This document shows, in pieces, positions 11,467 to 23,674 of a stretch of DNA of 64,000 nt; within the stretch, counting starts at the first letter, position 1, and the number at the start of each line of letters is the position of its first letter. The position numbers and the translations under genes are program-made. The notes under the pieces were generated by a model. It did no database searches and had not been told where the DNA came from. It saw only the letters and a list, made by a program, of their open reading frames with translations. This stretch comes from Papilionanthe hookeriana x Papilionanthe teres (lineage: Eukaryota > Streptophyta > Magnoliopsida > Asparagales > Orchidaceae), in contig CM040428.1 of the NCBI GenBank assembly GCA_022702705.1, positions 107,898,022 through 107,962,021 on the forward strand, given 5' to 3'.

Positions 11467-13019
11467 TGATCCACTGAAAATTTAATAGCTTTTTACTATT
11501 CAATTCATACATGTTTTTGATGATATTGCACTTTAAAGAAAAGTAATTTCGATGATTTCATGCAGGTACAATGATTTTAGGCATTTGGAAAAAAAGGAAG
11601 CTAAAAGGAGTAAATTTGGAGCGAAAAAGGACAAATGTGCATTTTATTAAACTAGCGTCGAACGACGCTTTGACCAGCGCCGGAAAGTGTCAGTTTCCGG
11701 AGAGTTACAACATTTTGGTGGAATAATGCGCCGAACGACGCTCCTATAAGCGCCGAACAGCACCTTATCCCGATTTTGAGCTAGATTCAATGTATTTGGC
11801 CGGATTTTGAAAGGTTTCTTGAGGAAACTCTTGGAAATTCTGTTTTGACCAAATTTAAACACTTTTGGAGCCACATTTCGAAGGGGGGAAGAAAAGAAGA
11901 GAAGAATTTAGAGTTTAGAGCGTGAGTTCTTTCCATTTTGTGTAGGAAGTTAGGTTTTTGTTTTTCTCTTCTAAGGAGTGTGAGAGGAGAGGGAAAGTGA
12001 GAGATTTCTTCTTCCTTATTCTAAAGAGAGAATGGTGTATTGTTGTGAAGAAAGAAAAGGAGTCAAAGGAATTCCTTGAGATTCGCTTGGGAAGAGTTTG
12101 AGATAAGTAGTCTTTACTTTACTCTGTTTGTATGATGTTGTTTTTATATATGAAATTCATGTTTTGACATCTTTTCCTCATGAGTCTTGAGTAGATTTCT
12201 TTGTCTTTCTCCTTTTCATGTGATGTGTTGATGTTGTGAAATAGAAATGATGTGTTGATTTATTATGAATAATTTGTGATGAACTTTTCACTTAGAACTT
12301 CATTTACTTTATGATCTGGCCAATTGAATTGTTAAATTTATTGGGAAACATATATTCCGAAAGGATTATGAGTTCCACAACAAAAGTGAAGGTCACATTC
12401 AAATTCCATGAATGGTGAAGTTCATGGGGGTTAAATACAAATAAATAGGGAAATATACTTTGATGAGCGTAGAATTGGAGATTTCAGAGTGACAGGCTGA
12501 AATCCTCAATTTGGTCCTAATGTTTAAAAACGGAAGCTAGAGTTAGCCTTTAGGTGAAGGGAAGTGGGAGCTCTGGAGTGAGAGCCAGTATCCTCCCAGC
12601 CTAACCACGAATTTGGGGACTAAAATTAGAATTAGCCAATGTTTTTATATGCGTAAAGACTAGGAATGCTCCTATTTTGTACAATACATTTGCATCACTG
12701 ATCTGTGTCACAATAATTATCACATTATGAATAGAAAGAAGGAAGACTCTTTCATACAATTGAACTTTGTTATAAAGTTAGTCTTGTATTAGTTTAACTT
12801 GCTAGAGTTTAGAACATGCTTTGGTAGATATAATAACTGAACCTGTTTGACTTACTTTTAAAATTAAACAACTTTTAATTGTTTTGTGATTTGATAATAG
12901 ATTTCAGTGCTACGCCATAAAACTAAAGCCTCCCTGTGGGATCGATATTCCAAGACTCCACTAGAGCCCTGTATTACTTGAGTGATACGTATACTTGTGT
13001 TAATTGTGTGACTCGTTAT
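11467..13019 (+). repeat. 3' LTR of plus-strand Athila, left part
   Basis: Starts TGATCCACTG after a polypurine tract. It has the GATATTGCACTTTAAAG block (about 11520-11538), a palindrome cluster (11654-11762, including AGCGTCGAACGACGCT) and the conserved U5 block (12932-12999). At 13019 the giant element interrupts it. The LTR resumes at 20268 and its last 60 bases end near 20329. Confidence 0.85.
13015..13019 (+). repeat. target-site duplication GTTAT, left copy
   Basis: GTTAT precedes the TGTTGACC end of the giant element. The same five bases follow its other end at 20263-20267. Confidence 0.85.
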
Positions 13020-15222
13020 TGTTGACCTCATTTTTGATGAGGTCTTCCCTTCTTCTTTTTAGTGCTTAGGATCTAGCCTTAGGCTTTTCCTTTGACTATC
13101 TTAGAGGACTAGAATTGGGACCCGCCTTTTAGAAATTCAAACCACTTCTAAACTCCCTGCAAACTCCACAAACTTGACTATAGACCCCTAATCACCTAGA
13201 GGGTTGAAATCAAATGTGGAAGTTTAAAGGATGAGTTCCTATAGGATTCTTTGGCCTTAGGATCGCCTCAGGTGGCTCTGGTCCAGTGAAGGGCCGACTT
13301 ACACTACACTTACACACTACATTTTCACACACTTCCTAAAACCACACCCATACCCAACTTAACCTCCCGACTCATGTAGGTGATTCACATGGATGGTCCT
13401 TAACCCCTAAGCCCTTGCTAAGAGGGTTAGGAACAACATAGTGAATGCCTCAAATGAGTCCTTTCATGGCTCATATGGGCTTGAAATGGCTTCATGGCTC
13501 AACCAAAATGATTTCTTTCCACCTAAATTCACCCAATCTTCAATATCCCAAATTTTCAATTTTTGACCCCCGGGACCCTACACCTACTAAACCTACCCAA
13601 AACCCTTGAAATTACCCAAATTTTTGCAAAATTTCCAAATTACCCAAATTTTCCAAAATCAATCCCAAACATCTCCACATCACTCAAATTGATCATCCAT
13701 ACCCAAAAATACCAAAGATTCCAAAAATACCCCCCAATACCCTCCAAATACCCAAAATACCCTTCTTGGCCTAAAAATCCAAAAATTCAGAAAATTCCCA
13801 GAAAATTCCAGAAAATCCTAAATATTCCCAATTTCATTTTGTCCAACTACACCATGGGCCAATTTTGTCAATTTACCCTACTTTTGTCAAAACCCCCAAT
13901 TTGACCCATTTTAACCCAAAGTGAACCCGATGTTAAACCAAACCTATCCAATTGACCCAAATTCTGGTCCAATTCAATTCTAAACTTCAATTCAACATTC
14001 CCAATACCAATCTAGACCAAATCCAAGTCCAATTTGATTGACATTTGGATCCAATCTCACTTTTGGCCTTAAAGCCCAATTTGGACCCATGACCCAAACT
14101 TAACCCAAACTCACCCAATTCAACTCCAATTAACCTCAAATCTTTTCTAAATCTTCCTTAACATTCCCACAAACAAAACCCTAACATGATTTAACCAAAA
14201 TTTAGACCCAAACCCCACTCAAACTCAACCCAAGGTTAAAAGGCCCATTTTTGACCTAAGCCCAAACTTAACCCAAATTCAACCCAATTCAAATCCAAAT
14301 CACTCCCAATTTATTTCAAATCACTCATGACACATCTATGAGCTAAACCCAACAATTATTTGGCCCAACCTCTTTACAAAATTCCCATCCATAAATTCAT
14401 TTTTAAAACTTAAGGGCCCATTCCTTAAACCATTTTAAAAGCCCACTTCCACCAAATCCAAAGCCCCAAAAATTCTTCCAAAGCCCATATGACATTTCCC
14501 CTCATCATACTTTCAATTAAAATCATCCCTAAGTCCTAAATTCATCATCAAATAATTCCAAATCAAGCCTCATGCCAAATCACCCCTAAATACCAAAATT
14601 TTCCTTAAATCCTTTTTTATGAAATTGACCAAACTTTTTGCCAAGCCAAAGGTGAGCCATGAAGCCATGCATGAGCCACATGTGAGCCATGAGAGCTTTG
14701 GACACTCCACCATGCCATTTTGGGCAAAAGGAGGAGGCTCTTTCCTTAATTCCTAAATATGATTAACCACTTCCATGACTCCACTAAACCATGCTTAAGC
14801 CTAATTGTACTTGGATTGTGACTTGACCCCACTAATCAAGCTGATCCAAATCACTTTCTCCTCAGCCTAAACCAGGCCTTGGGTGGTGCACCTAGCCCAA
14901 ATGGGTGGGTTGACCCATTTAGGTCCAAATCTAGCCATGCCCCATTCCACTTTGGATCAAAGCCTTTACACATGTCCATGGCCGATTGATTGCACAAACC
15001 TCCAGCCCGACCCACCCGACCAAGATGGTGACCATTGCTCGGCCGGCCGGCCACTGAGCCGCCGGAAAACACCATGGCCGAGAGCTCACATGTGAGCCAA
15101 CATTGAAATTCTCACTTGCCGAGCCGCCCCATCCCCAGGTGGCTACCATGGCCGATCTTCTCCTCACCGGAGCAAGCTTGATCCCAAGCCCTAACTCCCC
15201 CTGGGAGGCCCCCCAGCCAGCT

Positions 15223-15231
15223 CTATTTAAA
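15223..15231 (+). promoter_or_regulatory. TATA box of giant LTR, copy 1
   Basis: CTATTTAAA followed by CTCCACCCCTCTCGGCC and a pyrimidine-rich leader. The inverted copy keeps the same motif at 59885-59893. It would place the U3/R boundary about 2.2 kb into the element. Confidence 0.5.
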
Positions 15232-15839
15232 CTCCACCCCTCTCGGCCATGAGAAGGAGAGAAGCAAAAACCTTGCCAAAACTCTGCCAAAATTGTTCCA
15301 GACCCTCCTCCACCCTTAGAGCACTTGATCCCCAGTGAAATCCCCCTGCCATTTCTTCTCTGTAAGCTCAATTTCAGAGTTGAAATTCCACCCAAAACCA
15401 GGACACTTCTCCACGGTGAGCCAATTCCCAAATTGATTGGCTCTACACCTTCACCGGATCGAGGGAAGGTGTCCACCATCAAAAGCCCCATCTCCGGGCC
15501 ACCCGGTTGCTCCGACCTCCAAGCTTTGTGATCGGGCTTGGTCGAAATCATATCCGGACAATTCACCGGACCGGGAGACTTCATCCGGAGCTTGCTGGGA
15601 CCCAATCGAAGGTGCAACAACTCTCAGATTGAAGCCACACTTCTCTGAGCCAAGGTATGAGTTAACTCTTCATCCCGAGCTTCTGGAGATTCCCCATTTC
15701 AAATGCTTTAGTTTCAACGCATGTTAACCGTATAGATGTGTTCGTCTCTTCAAGACGAATCCATAGAGTATAAGAACGTAAAACTCCATTGAGAATCGAG
15801 TGAGATCTTAGGGATTTAGTGTGGACGGCTCTCGGGTGA

Positions 15840-16035
15840 GAACACTTGGGGACGATGAACGGATGCCGTCCATTCAATACACGCGCGCACGGATGGTCAG
15901 GATCGCGTCGGACCAGGAGACGGTACGAGAACCGCGGGGCCCGGGCTGCTGACTCAGGTGGCGGCGTCGAATGGGAGCGCGCCGTGTGGTCTTTCGGAGC
16001 TGCCGAGGATGCGCTGGCGCCGCGTGGATAAATAG
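15840..16035 (+). other. CpG-dense block in giant LTR, copy 1
   Basis: About 190 bases very rich in C, G and CpG inside an AT-rich element. It is conserved in the other copy (59080-59295). Short open frames cross it, but their reading frame is not conserved between the copies. Confidence 0.65.
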
Positions 16036-17835
16036 AAAAATAGGGTATTTTCTGATTTATTTAATTCCCTAAACTTTAAAAATTCATATCTCTGTGTAGA
16101 AAAATCAGAAAAATAAAATAAAAATACCCTCTCGCTCGGTGAAGAGAGGAGAATAATGTGGAAAAGAAATCACTTAATTTCATCAAATATTTTATTTTTT
16201 ATAATTTATTTACTCTCTGCATTGTTTTAATTCTCCATGCATGCATACAATTCACCATGGCATGAGACCATAGGGCTTTTGAAGCCTCCGAATTTGGGAA
16301 CATTCCCTGAATTTTCCAAAGTCGAGGTCATCCCTATGAAGAGTTCTTGATTTTTCAAGTTCGGAGTCATCTGTTTTAAGTATTTTAATTCCAGTAAATA
16401 GCATGTTGTGAAATAAATTCTAGGAAAATTTGGTGATGTTCCTTATGACTAGAGAACCCTAGGAAAAATAGATTTTGGCTTAGTTCATTCAAAACAACCC
16501 TAATTGGCTTAAACACCCAAAATAGGTCTTTAATTAATTAGAGTTAACCAGGCATCAAATTGACTTGAAATCAATTCTCCACTGACCTTTAGGATCAGAG
16601 GAACCCACTATAAAAATTTGAGATCAATTGGACTTGGTTAGCCCCACTAATTGGGTTGATTAAGCCACTTAGCCATTTTAAACTTTAAAAATTCATAACT
16701 TTTAAAATACTTTTCAAAAATTCATCAAATTGGTTTTGGAGCCTCTCTGATATCAGGGGAACCTAAGAAAATTAAAATTTTAATTTTCTTAAAAAGTTGA
16801 TTTTTAATAATATTTTAATATTTTTAATAATTAAAAAATAATAAAAATCACAAAAATAATAAAATGCACCAAAATGTCACATTTTGAATTTTAATCACTT
16901 AGGAACAAATCCCATATTTTTCTTAGGTCTATTTAGTGAGATATTGAATTTTAAAGCCCTATGGTAATTTTAAAAATTAAAAAAAAAATGTATTTTCTAG
17001 CATTTTCACTAAAATAATTATAATAAATCATAGAAAAATCAGAAAATTGCAAAATTTGTTTCTCTGGTTTCCTTGATATCAGAGAGATTTTTGAAAAATA
17101 TAAAATCCATTTATCAAGATTTATTTTATTTTTAAATTAATTAACACTCCAAAACTCAAAATAATTATAATAAAAATAATATAATTCAAAAAATCACCAA
17201 AATTGGTCCAAGTGCTTATCTAGTCATTAGGAATGTCCCCTAATTTTCTTAAGGACAGAAACTTTCCTTTGGTCATGTTATCAAATTTTCCTTGAAAATC
17301 TCTATTTTCCACAAAAAATAATTATATAAATAAATTAAATACAGAAAAATCACATTTTCTCCTCTCATGTCTTTATTGACATATGAGTGAAGTCACATAA
17401 AAATTTCAAGTTCATTTAAGTTCAATTTAGTGAGTTATGAAATTATTAAGCTTAAGAGGTAAAATGGTAATTAAACTTTTAACCCTTAATTAAAACTTTA
17501 GGTTTAATAAAAAAATCAACAAGTAAAATATTTGATCTTAATCTGGTTTGGATGATTGAAATTTAAATAATTAAAGGGTAGAAACTCATTAAACAATTTT
17601 TAAAATGATTAAACTTTAATTAAATAATAGATTAAATTTGGAAGAATAATAAAATTGGAATTATTAAAATAAGGGATATTTATTAGGAAGAGATTTATTC
17701 TTTAATTTAAAAATCCCTAAATTAATCATCTCATTAATATTCAACTCTTAATTAAAATGATAATTCAAATTCAAAATATTAAAAGACTTAATCATTAAAC
17801 TAAAATTAAATTATTAAACTCTTTCAAAAATTTCA

Positions 17836-18160
17836 ATTAAAATTAAAGATAAAACTAAATTAAAAATTAAATTAAATTAAGTAAATTAAATTGGATTAAA
17901 TTAAATTAAATTAAAATTAAATTAAATAATTAAATAAAATTAAATCAATTAAATTAAATTAAATTAAATTAAATTAAATTTAAATTAAATTAAATAATTA
18001 AATTAAATTAAATTAAACAATTAAATTAAATTAAATTAAATTAAATTAAATTAAATTAAATAATTAAATTAAATTAAATCAAATCAAATTAATTAAACAT
18101 CAAATCAAATTAAATTAAATTAAGTTAAATTAAAACTCAATTAAATTAAATTGAATTAAA
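17836..18160 (+). repeat. (AAATT)n pentanucleotide array, copy 1
   Basis: Mostly perfect AATTA/AAATT units with interruptions such as CAATTAAA and ATAATTAAA. In the other giant copy the matching array (56735-57290) is much longer and accounts for most of the 400-base length difference. Confidence 0.85.
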
Positions 18161-20262
18161 TATAACATCACCTAAGACATAAAGGAAATTAAATATAAAG
18201 CAACTCGAACACTATTCCAAATTTAAACCCTTTAACTTAAATCAAATCATTTGAATACTAATTTACCCTTGAAAGCTTTGATTATTATAACTCCTAAATG
18301 AAACATTAAATGAAGTGCTACTTCACTCATAAGATATTCAAATGTCTTAATTCACCTGGCAAGTTAACAAAACTTGAAAACCTCGGATGATTGATTCATT
18401 TATATAATTAAATTCATTTGGACTTAAAACAATCCTAAAAATATTGAAAAGATGTTTAAGATTCTTCTTAAGCACTTCCTCAATATGATAGGATATTTAT
18501 AAGAACAATTGGATTTGATTGTTCTTTGATGAAGAAAATCGTCCTCAAACAAAAACACAAAGAACCTAGACGTCATAGGAGATGACTAGCTATAGGATTA
18601 GGAATTTGGTAGAAAACCATAACCTTTCCCTTAGCTTTACCTAGGAACTTGCTTAAATATTCTAATTGTGTTTTAAGTGTAGCCTAGGATGACGGGAAGA
18701 CCCTCCAGGTACGCTTTTATTTTATTGCAATTTACTTTCTTGCAATTTACTTTATTGCAAATGCACTTTACTTTTCTTGCATGATAAAACAACCGTTGCA
18801 TGAAAACCCACACCTTTAGGATAGTCCCTAAAAGCTGAAACCAAAACTAAGTTAAAAGTCATTGCAAGATAAAATTCACCGCCACAACATTTCAAAATAT
18901 AAAACAACTCAAAATTTAATCACAAACATAACACAAAACTACAATTGCAACTAAATTAAAACGTCCTGTTGGATGATCGGGAATACCTCGGATGATGTAA
19001 CCTACGTGTTGCTAACGGGATTTCCCACGGTCTAAATGAAAGTGTGGAACTCATTCAATTGAGTTTAGCAAATTCATCTGGACTAAGTGAATCCGATAAA
19101 AATAATGATGCGGAAGGATGGAACCGTGGGATCTTAACCGGTGTCGTTATAATCAACTTTAAGATTTGTTTTAATCAAAATACAAAACACTCGGAAATTA
19201 AGACTTCTCTAAACCAAAACACTTTTCTCATCTCCCGATTTATGACTTCTAAAACTAAACCTCTGCAACAACAAGGAGCTTGGAGCATGGTGGGCAAGCA
19301 CGGCCATCGTCGTCAACAAAACTTGAACCTACTTCAAAGAAACCTTCTTAGAATTAAACAACAAAGCCATAGGACTTCGAGGTAGCTTGCACTAGTGCAA
19401 CATAAATCCTCAACCTCTTCGTTAGGCATTTGCATTGCAAATTAAGCCCTAACCTGGTCTTAGGATTCCGAGGTAGTCTTCCGATACGACAATAAACCCT
19501 CACATCTTCTGAAGTTATTTGTTTGATTTTATCATACAAATATAAGCCCTAATTAATTAAAATTGGCAAAATTGAAATACTAAATAAACATTAGGACTTT
19601 CCTAAATTCAAGCCAAACAATAGGATAGTCGGGAAATTACCGAAGTTCGCTTCGAATCAGTGATTTCTCCTACCTTTCTTCCTTTGGATTCACAAAACAA
19701 AATGTTCCAAAATTTGATCCATTCCCTATTGAAATTTCAAAATTCAATCTTTGAAAACCTTAAACTTTGAAATTCTTGAGAGCAGAATTATTGGTTATTA
19801 TCGAGAGTTTTCTTAGGTGATTCCCGTCACTTAAGATGTAATTAACTATAGGGGCTTGCCCTTATAGGAATTTTAAAGAACCTGAGTAATATAAACCCTG
19901 TTTAATACTTTCATATTAAGCAGGGGAATTTGTCGGCTTATAAAATTGGTTCGCAGACCAAACAGATGTCACAAAACTTCTAGTTTATTTGATCGAGCCT
20001 CACCCTCAAACAGTGTGTCTATCTTTAGGGATAGATACACGGTTTGTGGTGCGGTGCTCGTTTATATAAACTATTTGGGATGTGAGATCGGTTTAATCTC
20101 ATATCTTAAAACTTTCAAATTTAAAATTATTTTCAAAGTCAAATACTACTTTCTAAATTATATATATATTTAAATCAAATTTAAAATTTAAATTCGCCGA
20201 CAATTTCTGTTAGGCGACCCCCCTTTTCAAAATAAAACACACAACCTAAAAATATGCCGACA

Positions 20263-20329
20263 GTTATCATTTAAATCAATATATAAATCTAAATTTGTGT
20301 TCATTAATTTTTGCAAATTTAAAAAGTCG
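20263..20329 (+). repeat. target duplication and right end of the interrupted LTR
   Basis: GTTAT (20263-20267) is the right target duplication of the giant element. Bases 20268 to about 20329 then continue the LTR broken at 13019. They match the region 32680-32740 of the solo LTR at 31038-32844 (TATAAATTTG then TTCAT then TTATTGCA-like sequence). The exact LTR end near GTCGCA is a guess. Confidence 0.72.
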
Positions 20330-20741
20330 CACCAGCATCCATAACTCTCTATAAAAGTTTAGAAACAAATTTCCAAAGATTTTCCTCAAGCAACCCTTCA
20401 AAAAGCATCCAAATACATTAAATTTTGAATTCCACCAACATTGGGCACCGGTGGTGCTAAATAGGGCGCCGGTGGTGCTTGATAGGGCGACAGCGGCACT
20501 GGGCTACCATTTAATTCTGAACTCTCGAGAATTGGACGCCGACGGCGCCGACAGCACCAGAAGACTGTTTTCTCTATTTTGCCTTTTTTTGCTCCAAATT
20601 CATTTTTTCGCTTCATTTTGCTTCAATCATCTAAAATCTTCATACCTACAGCAAAACATGAATAATACATTCCTTTAGAGTGCAATATCACCAAAAATGA
20701 GTACAAATTATATAGCAAAAATCTAACATATTTTTGGTGCA
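20330..20741 (-). repeat. Athila-type LTR fragment (family B), minus strand
   Basis: Matches the U3 half of the LTR at 8836-10478: CTTCAAAAAG, a palindrome cluster (20434-20560), the block complementary to TGCACTCTAAAGG (about 20672-20692) and an end complementary to TGCACCAAAAATATG. The U5 half is missing, because the plus-strand element ending at 20329 was inserted in it. Confidence 0.72.
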
Positions 20742-21491
20742 TAACTACACAATCAACATATGGATCATAAGAGAATGATAAAGAAACACTATTTATAAAG
20801 CATGTTTAACAAAAATAAATCTACATTAAATCAAAGCAAATCCATTAGATACATGTTTACAACAAATACAAAATACTAAAGAGCACAATACTTAGCTTTT
20901 TCTCTTTGAAAGAAAGATGAATATCTCTCCAACAAAGTCCTCTGTTGATCCATGCAATGCTATTACCATCCCTTACATATATCTCTCAATATTCCCTCTT
21001 CAATCTCTCCAAAAGAGTTAAAAATCTACATTTTCTACTCCTATCTATGACCTCTCAGCCTTCGATAATTCTAGGACTTAGAAATGATGAAAAAATCCCT
21101 CTTTTGTCCATGAGAGAGCTAGAGTCACTCGAAGAGACACTCCCTTAAAATAATCCTCGAAATCTACAAGAGTAACCTCAAATGGCCCTTCAAAATTTGT
21201 CCAAACACTTTATATTAAAAAAAAACTAATCCTGGCGCCTAGGCGCCAGCCTTCTAGAAGCACAAGATAACTACTTGGGGCCTAGGAGCCGGGCCAATTT
21301 TTCGTTTATGCTTCATTGACCCCAATCTGCTCCATTTGACTCTACATTTCTCCATTTTTTTCTTCCTTTTCCCCAAAACCCTATCTCTTGAACTTGAAAC
21401 CAAAAACATTATAAATATCTTCATTTAAAGTGCAATATCAGTAAGAATGCATAAAATGTATATTAAAAATAGCACATTTTTCTACATGTCA
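20742..21491 (-). repeat. older Athila-type LTR fragment, minus strand
   Basis: A second, more diverged LTR with the block complementary to GATATTGCACTTTAAATG (21424-21442), a perfect 18-bp palindrome CTGGCGCCTAGGCGCCAG (21232-21249), and an end complementary to TGACATGTAG at 21491. Its left part is cut by the neighbouring LTR fragment. Confidence 0.65.
21232..21249. other. perfect 18-bp palindrome in LTR
   Basis: CTGGCGCCTAGGCGCCAG equals its own reverse complement. It lies where the other LTRs carry their palindrome cluster. Confidence 0.75.
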
Positions 21492-22620
21492 CTCACCCTC
21501 AAGTGGGCTCAATGTTAGCCCAAGGGCTGCCAATACTCTAAGTTTGTTAACAAATTTTAGCATGGAACCCTACACATTTTCTATAATAGGTTCACTAATA
21601 CCGAATGAATGCCAAAAAGATGAATAGATTTGAGACAATCAAGCTAGCCCATAAAAGGGTCATGGGAACAAAAACCTATGGATTTTATTTATTCCATTAA
21701 ACTATGACTAATAAGGTTCAATTTAGTGCATTAGCAAATTTTCTTGTCCTTACCGTAGTTTTGACTATGAAGGAACAAAAAAATTGGGAAACTTAATATG
21801 TACATCCAAGAATGGCCTACGTTAATCTCAAAGCCGCCCAACATTCAAGATCAAAAGCTAATGTTCATGAAGTTGACCAGTTAGAAAGCCCACAGCCGAC
21901 CAACCATCCTAATGCACACCGACCGAAGACCAATATTTGTAGGCCGAAAGCAAAGGACCTCCTCTGACAAAGCCAAGTTTTGATGTCTACAACAACCTTG
22001 CAAATGTTGTTCTAGAGTTTCAACAGCTCTTTTAAAGATCACCAAGAAACAAGCTAGCTGACCGGCGAAGCTAAGTTCTACAAGTACCACTATCAAAACC
22101 GACTAGTTTTTCAGGGCGAAGACCGCCTTGACACCCATGTAACAGTCGACCCAAACCAGCTTAGTTGATCAATTCAAGGACCGGACGACTGATGTGTCAA
22201 AAAATATCAGAAGACGCCTAAATCAGTCACAGGTACGAAATGGTTGGACAAAAGATAATAATATCTTGTAACCCTCTAATTAAAGAAATAGCATATATAT
22301 AATTTTCAACTATGTGGCTCTTTATCCTTTATAAATAGGAGGTCCAGTGCATTTAAAGGGAGCTTTTTAACTCTTCTTTCTAGACTTATACTCTGTAGAG
22401 AGAACTTTCTCCCCTTCTCTCTTATATCCTCCATTTACGTATAACATTCGTCACACTGCCCGATAATATCTCAGTTCGCTCCTACGATGAAAGTCTCTGT
22501 GCTCTTTTGTTTTTCTTTCATTTGTTTCTCTCTCTCTCTATTTCTCTCCTCTTGGTCCTTGTCGCTCCAAATTCCTTGGTTTGCCACAAAAAAAACAAAT
22601 CCGGATTCCCTACTTTTATA
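21492..22620 (+). repeat. putative LTR fragment of another family (family C)
   Basis: Non-coding. It has a promoter-like end: TATAAATA at 22330-22337, then a pyrimidine-rich leader, GCTCCTACGATG-like sequence and an ACAAATCCGGATT end. It shares this series with 24530-24857 plus 26644-26900. Many CCGAC/GACCG words around 21880-22200 resemble U3 regions of Tat/Ogre-type LTRs as I remember them. No coding sequence or primer site was found, and the left limit is uncertain. Confidence 0.4.
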
Positions 22621-23240
22621 AATATTTAAAGGTTAAAATAGTTGGTTCCCGCCAAATATTGATAATCTTTTTATTTTTGTTTGTTTTTCGCTTAACTTAT
22701 AGAAAGTATTAGTTTTAAAAAATTATATAACTTAATATCTAAGAAACAAGAATCCATAGCCTATGCAAACATCTAGCCGATGTATAGTTTAATATAATTG
22801 AGTTGTTCTGGATTTGAAATTGAATCTTTAGATTTTTTCTTGGGCCAATTTTAGGTTTTAGTACAGTGACGAATTATATATTGTCATGTGTATAACTTTT
22901 AATTTTTATTGAATTACTTTGTTTGGCCCAGGCATAGGGGACCCCTTTAGTGCATTTATTCATGTAAAAGTTCTATTTCTCTTATGCTTATTTCTGTGTG
23001 CTGAAAAATTAGTGTGCTAGGAATTACAACTTTTCTACCATTTAAAATTTTCTTGCATGTAAAAGTTTTAAATTATTTATTTATACAGTTTTCATATAAA
23101 TTTATATCTTTCATTACTCATTTGCTTTACATCATTAAAAAAATTTTTAATTATGGGCTGGGGACATTATTTTCATGCACAAAATTTGAATTATTACCTT
23201 AGAAACCAAGTATAATTAAAGGGGAAATAAACTAATGCAA
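22621..23240. other. AT-rich intergenic sequence, nothing recognised
   Basis: Short open frames only. It includes a 62-codon frame at 23014-23202 with no family resemblance. No repeat relationship to the rest of the window was seen. Confidence 0.5.
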
Positions 23241-23623
23241 CATTAAGGATCAACTTTAGGTATTATGTGCCATCATATTTTATTAATCATTTAAATATAT
23301 TTGCAGAAAATATGTTTTTCCTCCACGTATTTGTTGACAATTGTCCCAACGATCAATCAAAAGCATATAATTTGCTCGCCGGGGAAATGCAGATCTGTGA
23401 CATTTAATCGGCTGGAATTATTCGCTTATTGCCCAACCCCCTCGATTCTCATCGCATGAAATTAAACGCATCTCCATCCATCAAGTAGCACTGATTCGTC
23501 CCCCTCTAACAAAAGAATCCAATTCCTTCTTTCCGCTTCACCGAATCCAATTCACTTCCGCCCCTTAAACAAACCCAAAAGCATGAAATCACTTCCCATT
23601 CCACCATTTCTTAACCCATCCGC

Positions 23624-23631
23624 CTCTATAA
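23624..23631 (+). promoter_or_regulatory. possible TATA box of the membrane-protein gene
   Basis: TCTATAAT, about 45-50 bases before the ATG at 23675. This spacing gives a very short leader, so another start upstream is possible. About 400 bases upstream the DNA becomes less AT-rich, as in a low-copy promoter. Confidence 0.35.
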
Positions 23632-23674
23632 TTGCTGCCTCTCAAGCAAAACCTCCTCAACATACAAATCAAAC

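Larger units (their letters stand above)
13020..20262 (+). mobile_element. giant non-coding LTR-like element, copy 1 (7.24 kb)
   Basis: Starts TGTTGACCTC and ends ATGCCGACA, with a perfect 5-bp target duplication GTTAT. It is homologous along its whole length to the inverted copy at 54635-62276 (about 95% over the first 60 bases by eye). I see no internal direct repeat, no primer site and no convincing protein, so it looks like one very long solo LTR. From left to right it holds a G-poor C/A-rich tract (about 13500-14640), a TATA box (15223-15231), a CpG-dense block (about 15840-16035), AT-rich DNA, an (AAATT)n array (about 17836-18160) and AT-rich DNA. A non-autonomous element with cryptic LTRs is the alternative. 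Confidence 0.82.

Noticed and set aside
13563..13904. 113-codon Pro/Lys/Ile-rich frame
   Set aside because: Produced by the C/A-rich low-complexity tract of the giant element; no conserved counterpart in copy 2.
14851..15620. Long open frames (up to 229 codons on the minus strand) in the GC-richer part of giant copy 1
   Set aside because: The matching part of copy 2 (59400-60230) does not keep the frame or the peptide, no domain is visible, and GC-rich DNA has few chance stops.
15846..16031. 61-codon Arg/Gly-rich frame across the CpG block, also seen in another form in copy 2
   Set aside because: Frames differ between the two copies and composition only reflects CpG density; no start context or homology.
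21881..22096. 71-codon minus-strand frame
   Set aside because: In a putative LTR U3 with repeated GACCG/CCGAC words; no domain and no counterpart in the related copy at 24530-24857.
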